NCBI RefSeq assembly: GCF_012726265.1
Contig: NZ_JAASAG010000007.1
Coordinates: 1 to 64,000, forward strand
Source: Streptomyces sp. HNM0575
Lineage (GTDB): Bacteria; Actinomycetota; Actinomycetes; Streptomycetales; Streptomycetaceae
Direction of reading: 5' to 3'
Length of the DNA: 64,000 bases
This document shows, piece by piece, positions 57,132-64,000 of this stretch (its first letter is position 1; every line of letters starts with the position of its first letter). Position numbers and translations under genes: made by a program. The notes under the pieces were generated by a model that did not search any database, was not told where the DNA came from, and was given only the letters and a program-made list of their open reading frames with translations.

Positions 57132-57731
57132 TCAGGGCCTCTCGCCGCGCGCGACCTGCGGCTTGGGCAGGCGCATCCTGCGCAGCTGGAGCGTACGCAT
57201 CAGTCCGTAGGCGAGAGCGCCTCGCCTGTTCTCGTCGGGGAAGCGCGACTGGAGGTCCCTGCGGAGCCGGAAGCCCAGGCCGATGGAGTCCAGCACGATC
57301 ATCACGATCACGAGGAGCCAGAGCAGCAGCGAGATGTTCTTCAGCTGGACCGACGGCATCATGCTCAGCACCAGGATGATCACCGCCGCGGGCAGGAAGA
57401 ACTCCGCGACGGACCAGCGCGAGTCGACGTAGTCGCGGGTGAAGCGCCGCACGGGGCCCTTGTCGCGCGCGGGCAGATAACGCTCGTCCCCACTGGCCAG
57501 CGCCTGACGCTGCCGCGCCATGTCGCTGCGGCGCGCCTCGCGCTGCCGCTTGGCGGCCTCCTTGCGGTTGGCCGGCGCCTTGGCGAGCGTGCGGCGCTGC
57601 GACTGCGCCTCGCTGCGCTTGGGCGTGGGCCTGCCCTTCGGGGCCTGCGGATCACGGGTCTGCTGGGGCTCGGCGGCGGTCACCTTGTCGGCGGGAGCGG
57701 CCTGCCCGTCCTTCGAACGGCTTCGGAACAC
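57132..57731 (-). CDS. DUF3043 membrane protein
   Basis: A 199-residue protein with a Lys/Arg-rich N-terminal half (QAPKGRPTPKRSEAQSQRR...) and RRFTRDYVDSRWSVAEFFLPAAVIILVLSMM plus LLLWLLVIVMIVLDSIGLGFRLRR as two membrane helices. This is the standard DUF3043 layout found beside pspA in Streptomyces. Function unknown; the basic N-terminus may bind nucleic acid or the PspA ring. GTG at 57731 is the start, SD weak. Confidence 0.9.
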   Translation of the reverse strand: MFRSRSKDGQAAPADKVTAAEPQQTRDPQAPKGRPTPKRSEAQSQRRTLAKAPANRKEAAKRQREARRSDMARQRQALASGDERYLPARDKGPVRRFTRDYVDSRWSVAEFFLPAAVIILVLSMMPSVQLKNISLLLWLLVIVMIVLDSIGLGFRLRRDLQSRFPDENRRGALAYGLMRTLQLRRMRLPKPQVARGERP

Positions 57732-58114
57732 GGCTCAAGCCTACGGTGCCGCGCGGGACTCTCCCCAGGCCCGGCTGGGAACGATCTCGCAACGCCGCGG
57801 GGGGCGGTGCGGGGCCGCTTCGGGGCCCGTTCCCGTTCGGATTCCATACGGTCCCGGCCGCCCGGGTCCCGTGGACTCCACCGGTGTCGTGCCTGGTCCG
57901 GCGCCCGCAGGAGGGCCCGTGCCGCCGCCCGCACCGGCGGTTCCCGGCCGGTCCCCGCGTACTCCCTGCGCCGGAGGCCACGGAGCGCGATCGTCCTTCA
58001 GGAGGAGCGCATCCGCCGCCGAACAGTGCGGTAATGGAACCAGGGCCCGTAGTCTTGGGTCTTGTAGGTGTGCTGCTGAGGCTCAGTCCGTTACGAAGGG
58101 GGCGCGCGAGGCCC
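57732..58114. other. 383-base divergent spacer upstream of pspA
   Basis: Between the DUF3043 and pspA starts. The notable site is GGAAC at 58036-58040 with GTCTT at 58059-58063, 18 bases apart, which loosely recalls an ECF (sigma-E-like) envelope-stress promoter in front of pspA. No gene is seen. Confidence 0.4.
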
Positions 58115-58924
58115 ATGAGCGGTGTCATGAAGCGTATGGGGATGATCTTCCGCGCGAAGGCCAACAAGGCCCTGGACCGGGCCGAGGACCCGCGCGAGAC
58201 GCTCGATTACTCGTACCAGAAGCAGCTGGAGCTGCTACAGAAGGTGCGCCGCGGAGTCGCCGACGTCGCGACGTCCCGCAAGCGCCTGGAGCTCCAGATG
58301 AGCCAGCTCCAGGGCCAGTCCTCCAAGCTGGAGGAGCAGGGCAAGAAGGCCCTCGCGCTCGGCCGCGAGGATCTCGCCCGCGAGGCCCTCTCCCGACGTG
58401 CCGCGCTCCAGCAGCAGGTCACCGACCTGGAGTCGCAGCACCAGACGCTCCAGGGCGAGGAGGAGAAGCTGACTCTCGCCTCGCAGCGGCTCCAGGCGAA
58501 GGTGGACGCCTTCCGTACGAAGAAGGAGACCATCAAGGCCACCTACACCGCCGCCCAGGCGCAGACCCGCATCGGCGAGGCCTTCTCCGGCATCTCGGAG
58601 GAGATGGGCGACGTCGGCATGGCGGTCCAGCGCGCGGAGGACAAGACCGCGGAGCTCCAGGCCCGCTCCGGGGCCATCGACGAGCTGCTCGCCTCCGGCG
58701 CGCTCGACGACGTGTCCGGCACCTCCAAGGACGACATCACCGCGGAGCTGGACCGGCTCTCCGGCGGTTCGGACGTGGAGCTGGAGCTTCAGCGGATGAA
58801 GGCCGAGCTGGCCGGCGGCTCGGACAGCGGCGGACGGCAGGCCATCGAGGGCGGCAACGGCACCGAGCAGGCCCAGGGCCAGGGCCAGCAGCAGTCCCAG
58901 GACACACCGAAGTTCGAGAAGTAG
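58115..58924 (+). CDS. pspA: phage shock protein A (PspA/IM30)
   Basis: A 269-residue coiled-coil ESCRT-III-like protein that stabilises the stressed cytoplasmic membrane. The N-terminal amphipathic helix region MKRMGMIFRAKANKALDRAEDPRE is followed by long heptad-repeat helices (residues about 30-190) with ETLDYSYQKQLELLQKVRRGVADV and LQAKVDAFRTKKETIKATY. The C-terminus is a Gly/Gln-rich tail. ATG at 58115 has GAGG close upstream; MKRM at 58127 is the alternative. pspAA follows 166 bases downstream, then a histidine kinase and regulator, the usual Streptomyces order. Confidence 0.95.
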   Translation: MSGVMKRMGMIFRAKANKALDRAEDPRETLDYSYQKQLELLQKVRRGVADVATSRKRLELQMSQLQGQSSKLEEQGKKALALGREDLAREALSRRAALQQQVTDLESQHQTLQGEEEKLTLASQRLQAKVDAFRTKKETIKATYTAAQAQTRIGEAFSGISEEMGDVGMAVQRAEDKTAELQARSGAIDELLASGALDDVSGTSKDDITAELDRLSGGSDVELELQRMKAELAGGSDSGGRQAIEGGNGTEQAQGQGQQQSQDTPKFEK

Positions 58925-59090
58925 CGGTCCGCGGGCGGCGCGGGGGAGCGGCACGGGCGCCCGAGGCGGCCCGGTCCTCCCCGGCCACCGCTCCGGCGGC
59001 GCCCGTACCCCCACCCGGAGCGGCACGGGAACCGGCACCGGAACCGACACCGATCAGCAGCTGACGGCCCCGCGCCAGAAGGAGAGCGAC

Positions 59091-59369
59091 ATGATCGTAC
59101 GGATCATGGGGGAAGGCCAGGTGAAGCTGGACGACAGCCACTTCGCCGAGCTGAACAAGCTGGACGACGAGCTGCTGTCCGAGATGGAGAGCGGAGACGA
59201 GGAAGGCTTCCGCCGCACCCTGACGGCTCTCCTCAACGCCGTACGGACGATGGGCAGTTCGCTTCCTGACGACGCCCTGGAGCCGTCGGAGCTGATCCTG
59301 CCCGCGCCCGACGCGTCACTCGAAGAGGTACGGGAGATGCTCACGGAAGACGGCCTCATCCCCGGGTGA
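59091..59369 (+). CDS. pspAA: PspAA domain protein
   Basis: A 92-residue single-domain protein matching PspAA: MIVRIMGEGQVKLDDSHFAELNKLDDELLSEMESGDE, then TLTALLNAVRTMG and ELILPAPDASLEEVREMLTEDGLIPG. It is the partner of PspA in actinobacteria; its mechanism is not known. ATG at 59091 has AAGGAGAG six bases upstream. Confidence 0.95.
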   Translation: MIVRIMGEGQVKLDDSHFAELNKLDDELLSEMESGDEEGFRRTLTALLNAVRTMGSSLPDDALEPSELILPAPDASLEEVREMLTEDGLIPG

Positions 59370-59537
59370 GATCCGGGCCGCACCGGGGCCTCGCGGCCGG
59401 CGTCCGGTGCGGCGTCCCGCCTCCGCACACCTGCCGCGCACCTCCGGTCCCTCCCGCTCGTACGGCGCCGCTCGCCGTGCCCCTCCGGTTCCGCCCCCCC
59501 GGGCCCAGAGCCCCGGCCCCGAGCAGCCACAAGTCCG

Positions 59538-61370
59538 TTGAGCCCCCCGAGTCCTGAACCCTCCGACGTGCCCGACGAAGCAGACGCACCCCAGACGACG
59601 GCGAAGCCCGCAGCAGGCGCAGGCGCGGGCGCACTCGCCGATGTACGGCAGTGGATGCGCGCCCATCCCTACGCCGTCGACGCGCTGATCGCACTGGGCG
59701 TCTTCGTCGCGATCCTGGTCGGCGCCGCAGCCGAGTCCTCGCCCGCCCAGGAGATGAGCCCCAGCTTCGGCACCCGGGACGTCCCTCCCGAGACGGCCGT
59801 ACTCGCTGCGCTGGCCTGCGCCGTGCTGGTGCTCCGCCGCCGCGCGCCGATGCCGGTGCTGTGCATCACCGGCCTCGTCACCGTCGTCGGCCTCGTCGTC
59901 GATCCCCGCGCCGGAGATCCCCCGGAGGGCCATCGCGCCCCCATCGTCATCGCCGCGATCATCGCGCTGTACACCGTCTCCAACCGCACCGACCGCGTCA
60001 CCAGCGTCCGCGTCGGCATCCTGACGGTGGGGGTGCTGACCGCGGCGGGCATGCTGCTCGGCAGCCGCCCCTGGTACGCGCAGGACAACCTCGCCATCTT
60101 CGCCTGGACGGGGCTGGCCGCCGCCGCGGGCGAGGCCGTACGCAACCGGCGCGCCTTCGTCGACGCCATGCGCGAGCGGGCCGAACGGGCGGAGCGCACC
60201 CGCGAGGAGGAGGCCCGGCGCCGCGTCGCCGAGGAGCGCATGCGCATCGCCCGGGAACTGCACGACGTGGTCGCCCACCACATCGCGCTCGTCAACGTCC
60301 AGGCCGGCGTCGCCTCGCACGTCATGGACCAGCGTCCCGACCAGGCCAAGGAGGCGCTGGCACACGTACGGGAAGCGAGCAGGCACGCGCTAAACGAACT
60401 CCAGGCCACCGTGGGCCTGTTGCGCCAGTCCGGAGAGAGCGTCGCGCCCACGGAGCCCGCTCCCGGGCTCGGGGTGCTGGACGAGCTGGTGGAGGGGTTC
60501 ACCAGGGCGGGGCTCTCGGTCTCGGTGGAAGTGACCTCGGAGATCTCCGAGGAGGTCTCCGGCAAGCTCTCCGAGGAGACCTGCGGCGGGACCTCCGGCG
60601 GGAGTTCCGGCGGGACGTCTGACGGGACCTTCGGCGCCTCACGGGCCGGGGGCGGCGGGCCCGGCGGGCCCGGCGGGGAGCGGCCGGAGCGGCGGCTGCC
60701 GTCCGCCGTGGACCTCACCGCCTACCGCGTCGTCCAGGAGGCCCTGACGAACGTGCAGAAGCACGTCGGTACGGGCGCACGCGCCGAGGTGCGTATCGTC
60801 ACGCGGCCGTACGCCCTGGAGATCACGGTGACCGACGACGGCGGGGGCGCCGGGGACGGCCCCGCGGCGGCCGACGGGACGGCGGCGACGCCCCGGAGCC
60901 CGGAGAGCGCGGAGACGGCGGAGGGCGCGGAGCGTGCGGGCCCGCGCGGCCCGGCCCAGCGGGCCGCCCGATCCGATGCCCCGACCGCCCCGACTACCCC
61001 GCCCGCCGGAGCCACGGGCTCCGCCCGTGGGCCCTCCGCGCCCACGGAACCCGCCGCTCCTCTCACCGCTCACACCGCCCGTACCTCCGCGGCGGCCGAA
61101 CAGGGCGGCGGGCACGGGCTGATGGGAATGCGCGAGCGTGCCGCCGCGCTGCACGGCGAGTGCGAGACGGGGCCGCTTCCGGGCGGCGGCTTCCGCGTAC
61201 ACGTACGGCTGCCGCTGGAACTACGCCCCGAGGAGACCGGCCCGCCGGGACCCCGGGCTCCGGAGGCCGGTCGGCAGAGGGCAGCGGAGGAGGCCCGCGA
61301 GACCGGAGAGGCCGGGGAGACAGAGCAAGCCGGAGAGGCCGAGCAAGCCGGGGAGGGCGCGTCCGCATGA
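59538..61370 (+). CDS. sensor histidine kinase (HisKA_3 type) with inserted loops
   Basis: A 610-residue kinase of the NarL/LiaS class. Four or five N-terminal membrane helices lie at residues about 47-65, 88-105, 115-130, 140-160 and 175-210; the dimerisation/phosphorylation helix is RIARELHDVVAHHIALVNVQAGVASHV with His242; the ATPase domain has RVVQEALTNVQKH (N box) and LEITVTDDGGGA, HGLMGMRERAAAL (G boxes). Two low-complexity insertions, about 55 residues of ISEEVSGKLSEETCGG type before the N box and about 95 Ala/Thr/Pro-rich residues between TDDGGGA and HGLMGM, expand the ATP lid. The start (TTG at 59538) is uncertain; GTG at 59568 is a fair alternative. Its stop overlaps the regulator start by four bases. 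Confidence 0.9.
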   Translation: MSPPSPEPSDVPDEADAPQTTAKPAAGAGAGALADVRQWMRAHPYAVDALIALGVFVAILVGAAAESSPAQEMSPSFGTRDVPPETAVLAALACAVLVLRRRAPMPVLCITGLVTVVGLVVDPRAGDPPEGHRAPIVIAAIIALYTVSNRTDRVTSVRVGILTVGVLTAAGMLLGSRPWYAQDNLAIFAWTGLAAAAGEAVRNRRAFVDAMRERAERAERTREEEARRRVAEERMRIARELHDVVAHHIALVNVQAGVASHVMDQRPDQAKEALAHVREASRHALNELQATVGLLRQSGESVAPTEPAPGLGVLDELVEGFTRAGLSVSVEVTSEISEEVSGKLSEETCGGTSGGSSGGTSDGTFGASRAGGGGPGGPGGERPERRLPSAVDLTAYRVVQEALTNVQKHVGTGARAEVRIVTRPYALEITVTDDGGGAGDGPAAADGTAATPRSPESAETAEGAERAGPRGPAQRAARSDAPTAPTTPPAGATGSARGPSAPTEPAAPLTAHTARTSAAAEQGGGHGLMGMRERAAALHGECETGPLPGGGFRVHVRLPLELRPEETGPPGPRAPEAGRQRAAEEARETGEAGETEQAGEAEQAGEGASA

Positions 61371-62080
61371 CCATCCGCGTGGTGCTCGCCGACGACCAGG
61401 CCCTGCTGCGCAGCGCCTTCAGGGTCCTGGTGGACTCCGAGCCGGACATGGAGGTCGTCGCCGAGGCCTCCGACGGCGCCGGAGCCGTGGACGCCGTACG
61501 CGAACAGGGCGCCGACGTCGTGCTGATGGACATCCGCATGCCCGGCACCGACGGGCTCGCCGCCACGCGCGCCATCAGCGCCGACCCGTCCCTGTCGGAG
61601 GTCAGGGTCGTCATCCTGACCACGTTCGAGGTGGACGACTATGTGGCGCAGGCCCTGCGCGCCGGGGCCTCCGGCTTCATCGGCAAGGGCGCGGAGCCCG
61701 AGGAGCTGCTGACCGCGATCCGTACGGCCGCCAAGGGCGATCCGCCGCTGTCGCCCGCCGCCACCAAGGGCCTGATCGCGTCCTTCCTGGCGCAGGACGG
61801 CCCACGGCCGGCGCCGGACTCGGCGGACGAGGAGGCTCCGCGGGACGGGGGCTCCGTGCCCCCGCGCCCCGTCGACGTCCTCACCAGTCGCGAGCGCGAG
61901 GTCCTGACCCTGATCGGCGGCGGCCTCAGCAACGACGAGATCGCCGAGCGGCTGGCGGTCAGCCCGCTCACCGTGAAGACGCACGTCAACCGCACCATGT
62001 CGAAGCTGGGCGCGCGGGACCGCGCCCAACTGGTAGTCGCCGCCTACGAGAACGGGCTCGTACGCCCCGGCTCCGGCTGA
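61367..62080 (+). CDS. NarL/LuxR-type response regulator
   Basis: A 237-residue regulator: receiver domain with DDQALLRSAFRVLVD, phospho-acceptor Asp55 in VVLMDIRMPG and the KGAEPEEL turn; a LuxR helix-turn-helix at the C-terminus, LTSREREVLTLIGGGLSNDEIAERLAVSPLTVKTHVNRTMSKLG. It pairs with the histidine kinase (ATGA overlap) and with pspA/pspAA as an envelope-stress module by family precedent. SD is GGGAGGG ten bases upstream. Confidence 0.95.
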   Translation: MTIRVVLADDQALLRSAFRVLVDSEPDMEVVAEASDGAGAVDAVREQGADVVLMDIRMPGTDGLAATRAISADPSLSEVRVVILTTFEVDDYVAQALRAGASGFIGKGAEPEELLTAIRTAAKGDPPLSPAATKGLIASFLAQDGPRPAPDSADEEAPRDGGSVPPRPVDVLTSREREVLTLIGGGLSNDEIAERLAVSPLTVKTHVNRTMSKLGARDRAQLVVAAYENGLVRPGSG

Positions 62081-62165
62081 GACTTGCGCTCCTCCCCGGC
62101 CCCCGGATACCCCCGGGCCACCGCCTCCGGCGGCGTCCTCGCCCTCAGCGAAAGCCGCCCGCCCC

Positions 62166-63083
62166 TCAGAGAAACCCGCCCGAAGGGATGTAGGGCGTGG
62201 GCGGCCGCATCCCGCGGAGGCACACATAGCCGCCCGTGCTCACCTCCAGCCCGGCCGCCAGCCCCACGTCCACTGCCCACTGCTGCTCGGCCGTCACCCC
62301 GCGCACCGATGCGCGCGTGCCCTCGGGAAGGCTCAGCAGGGCGGCCGTCAGCAGGCGGCTGGCCAGCCGGCGGGAGGTGGCGGCGAGCAGTTCGACCCGG
62401 CCGCCTTCGCGGAGGTAGCAGTAGCCGCTGCCGGTGAACTCGTCGACGACGAACAGCCGGTGATGGCGCACCAGGAACTCGTGGTCCACACCGTGCGCGC
62501 CGCCGCGCAGCCGCCGGTCGACGCTGTCCATCATGTCCCGCTGGGCCGCGGACCCCACGACGACCGGTCCGTCGGGCGCCGCGAGCCGCCCCGGGTCCAC
62601 CGTGCCGCTCAGCCGCATCGCCGGATGCAGGTCGAAGCCCGCCTTGCGGTACGCGCGCGCGGCCACCGGGTGCGGGGTGCAGGAGACCATGCCGCGCAGA
62701 CAGGCCCTGCCGTACTGCACGGTGCGCTCCAGCAGCGCCGTGCCGACCCCCTTGCCCTGGGCCTCGGGCAGCACTGCCAGCAGCGCCAGCGCCCAGGTGC
62801 CCTCCCGTATCAGCGACTGCGCGGCACCGACGGGACGCCCGCCCGCGTCCGTGGCGATCCAGCCGCCGGACGGATCGGTACGCGCGAGATGCCGGACCCG
62901 CTCACGGCTGCGCGCGGGGGCCGGATCGTGGGGCACCGCGGGCGGGTTCGCGACGGTCGCGGCACCGGTCCCGGCGGCACCGGTCCCGGCACCGGAGGCG
63001 TCGGCGGCCGCGAAGGACGCCTCGGCCAGCCGCCGTACGGACTCGGCGTCCTCCTCGGTGTCCCGGACGGGTCGCAGCAGCAT
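62166..63083 (-). CDS. GNAT acetyltransferase, two-domain
   Basis: A 305-residue protein. The first half is a GNAT domain with LALLAVLPEAQGKGVGTALLERTVQYG (acetyl-CoA QGKGVG loop) and ARAYRKAGFDLHPAM; the second half (VDHEFLVRHHRLFVVDEFTGSGYCYLR, LLSLPEGTRASVRG, AAGLEVSTGGYVCLRGM) looks like a second, degenerate GNAT unit. A 15-residue Ala/Gly insertion lies near residue 30. ATG at 63083 has weak SD. It follows nadA by 10 bases and is likely co-transcribed. Confidence 0.9.
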   Translation of the reverse strand: MLLRPVRDTEEDAESVRRLAEASFAAADASGAGTGAAGTGAATVANPPAVPHDPAPARSRERVRHLARTDPSGGWIATDAGGRPVGAAQSLIREGTWALALLAVLPEAQGKGVGTALLERTVQYGRACLRGMVSCTPHPVAARAYRKAGFDLHPAMRLSGTVDPGRLAAPDGPVVVGSAAQRDMMDSVDRRLRGGAHGVDHEFLVRHHRLFVVDEFTGSGYCYLREGGRVELLAATSRRLASRLLTAALLSLPEGTRASVRGVTAEQQWAVDVGLAAGLEVSTGGYVCLRGMRPPTPYIPSGGFL

Positions 63084-63093
63084 CGGCCGCAGA

Positions 63094-64000
63094 TTACGGC
63101 AGGGCCAGCATCCGCTCCAGCGCGAGCTTCGCGAACTTCTCGGTCTCCGCGTCGACTTCGATCCTGTTGACGACCTTGCCGTCCACCAGCGACTCCAGCG
63201 CCCAGACCAGATGCGGCAGGTCGATGCGGTTCATCGTCGAGCAGAAGCAGACCGTACGGTCGAGGAAGACGACCTCCTTGTCCTCGTCCGCGAAGCGGTC
63301 GGCGAGCCGCCGCACCAGGTTGAGTTCGGTGCCGACGGCCCACTTCGAACCGGCCGGCGCGGCCTCGAGCGCCTTGATGATGTGCTCCGTCGAGCCGACG
63401 TGGTCGGCCGCGGCGACGACCTCGTGCTTGCACTCGGGGTGCACCAGCACGTTGACGCCCGGGATGCGCTCGCGCACGTCGCGCACCGACTCCAGCGAGA
63501 AGCGCCCGTGCACCGAGCAGTGGCCGCGCCAGAGGATCATCCTCGCGTCCCGCAGTTGCTGCGCGGTCAGCCCGCCGCCCGGCTTGTGCGGGTTGTAGAC
63601 GACGCAGTCCTCCAGGGACATGCCCATCTCCCGCACGGCGGTGTTGCGCCCGAGGTGCTGGTCCGGCAGGAACAGCACCTTGCCGTCCTGCGGCCCGGCG
63701 CCGTCCGCCCGCTGCCCGAAGGCCCACTCCAGGGCCCGCCGTGCGTTGGACGACGTGCAGATGGTGCCGCCGTGCCTGCCGGTGAACGCCTTGATGTCGG
63801 CCGAGGAGTTCATGTACGAGACGGGCACCGTCACGTCCGCGACCCCCGCCTCGGTGAGCACGTCCCAGCACTCGGCGACCTGCTCGGCGGTGGCCATGTC
63901 GGCCATGGAGCAGCCCGCGGCCAGGTCGGGAAGGACGACCTTCTGCCGCTCGGAGGTGAGGATGTCGGCCGACTCGGCCATGAAGTGCACGCCGCAGAAG
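63094..64000 (-). CDS. nadA: quinolinate synthase, N-terminal part beyond window
   Basis: NadA condenses iminoaspartate with dihydroxyacetone phosphate to quinolinate in NAD synthesis, using a [4Fe-4S] cluster. The frame is open to the right edge, so only the C-terminal ~302 residues are present. The cluster Cys is just visible in FCGVHFMAESADIL at the edge; other landmarks are DLAAGCSMADMATAEQV, SYMNSSADIKAF, CTSSNA, PDQHLGRNTA, VHPECKHEVVAAADHVGST, GTELNLVRRLA and VCFCSTMNRIDLPHL. The GNAT gene follows ten bases after the stop. Confidence 0.96.
   Translation of the reverse strand, partial: FCGVHFMAESADILTSERQKVVLPDLAAGCSMADMATAEQVAECWDVLTEAGVADVTVPVSYMNSSADIKAFTGRHGGTICTSSNARRALEWAFGQRADGAGPQDGKVLFLPDQHLGRNTAVREMGMSLEDCVVYNPHKPGGGLTAQQLRDARMILWRGHCSVHGRFSLESVRDVRERIPGVNVLVHPECKHEVVAAADHVGSTEHIIKALEAAPAGSKWAVGTELNLVRRLADRFADEDKEVVFLDRTVCFCSTMNRIDLPHLVWALESLVDGKVVNRIEVDAETEKFAKLALERMLALP

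Noticed and set aside
1..64000. tRNA, rRNA, transposase or integrase genes
   Set aside because: No T-loop GGTTCGAATC-type signatures, rRNA blocks, DDE transposase or recombinase motifs were found by eye.

Overview
The window is a very GC-rich actinobacterial chromosome segment, almost certainly from a Streptomyces or close relative: third-codon-position GC is extreme, GTG/TTG starts are common, leaderless and weakly SD-led genes occur, and the gene set (TerD, WhiB-era small conserved proteins, PspA/PspAA with a LiaSR-type pair, cobUTS, lpd/sucB/aceE) is typical. The right half, from nadA back to aceE, recalls from memory the conserved S. coelicolor SCO2162-SCO2183 neighbourhood, so I read it as core chromosome interrupted by an accessory block between aceE and sucB.

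Layout. 1-3.96 kb: a phage-flavoured left edge on the minus strand (a truncated Cys-rich Ig-like repeat protein, a 53-residue CxC protein, a DUF1360 membrane protein) with a strong terminator and a large non-coding gap. 4.2-5.6 kb: a P450. 6.05-11.6 kb: a vitamin B12/cobalt block with two cobalamin riboswitches on opposite strands, one in front of metE, the other in front of cbtB-cbtA, plus a divergent histidine-phosphatase-like protein that has lost its catalytic motif and carries a His-rich tail. 11.2-14.3 kb: VOC protein, NhaA-DsbA fusion, TerD protein. 14.5-22.4 kb: a tightly overlapping catabolic-looking minus-strand operon (Lrp/AsnC, PuuE-like deacetylase, MHS transporter, SDR, and an unusual ketopantoate-reductase/M20-peptidase fusion joined by a ~245-residue repeat linker). 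22.7-31.5 kb: assorted single genes (DUF1992, small conserved protein, GNAT, pirin, FAD oxidoreductase, TIGR01777 epimerase, DUF4240, SDR, WYL regulator).

31.7-34.5 kb: aceE with a well-formed promoter whose spacer is a perfect palindrome. 35-40.9 kb: an operon of two amidohydrolase-2 proteins, an acyl-CoA synthetase and a frameshifted MFS transporter, divergent from a PaaX regulator. 40.9-46.1 kb: TetX-like flavin monooxygenase, GntR regulator, a P-loop kinase with a TTA codon, DUF6461, ArsR-type regulator. 46.3-51.7 kb: sucB, lpd, pepA. 51.9-55.9 kb: cobS, cobT, and an MBL-cobU fusion, the late B12 assembly genes. 56-62.1 kb: methyltransferase, DUF3043, pspA, pspAA, histidine kinase, response regulator. 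62.2-64 kb: two-domain acetyltransferase and nadA running off the right edge.

How they fit together: cbtAB (cobalt uptake), cobUTS (nucleotide loop assembly) and the B12-independent methionine synthase metE form a B12 homeostasis set, two parts of which are visibly under B12 riboswitch control. aceE, sucB and lpd supply 2-oxoacid dehydrogenase subunits. pspA-pspAA-HK-RR is an envelope-stress unit. A distinctive property of this strain is abundant coding and non-coding tandem repetition: many enzymes carry low-complexity insertions, several genes have tandem repeats that contain or touch their stop codon, and one palindromic element sits in frame inside two neighbouring genes.
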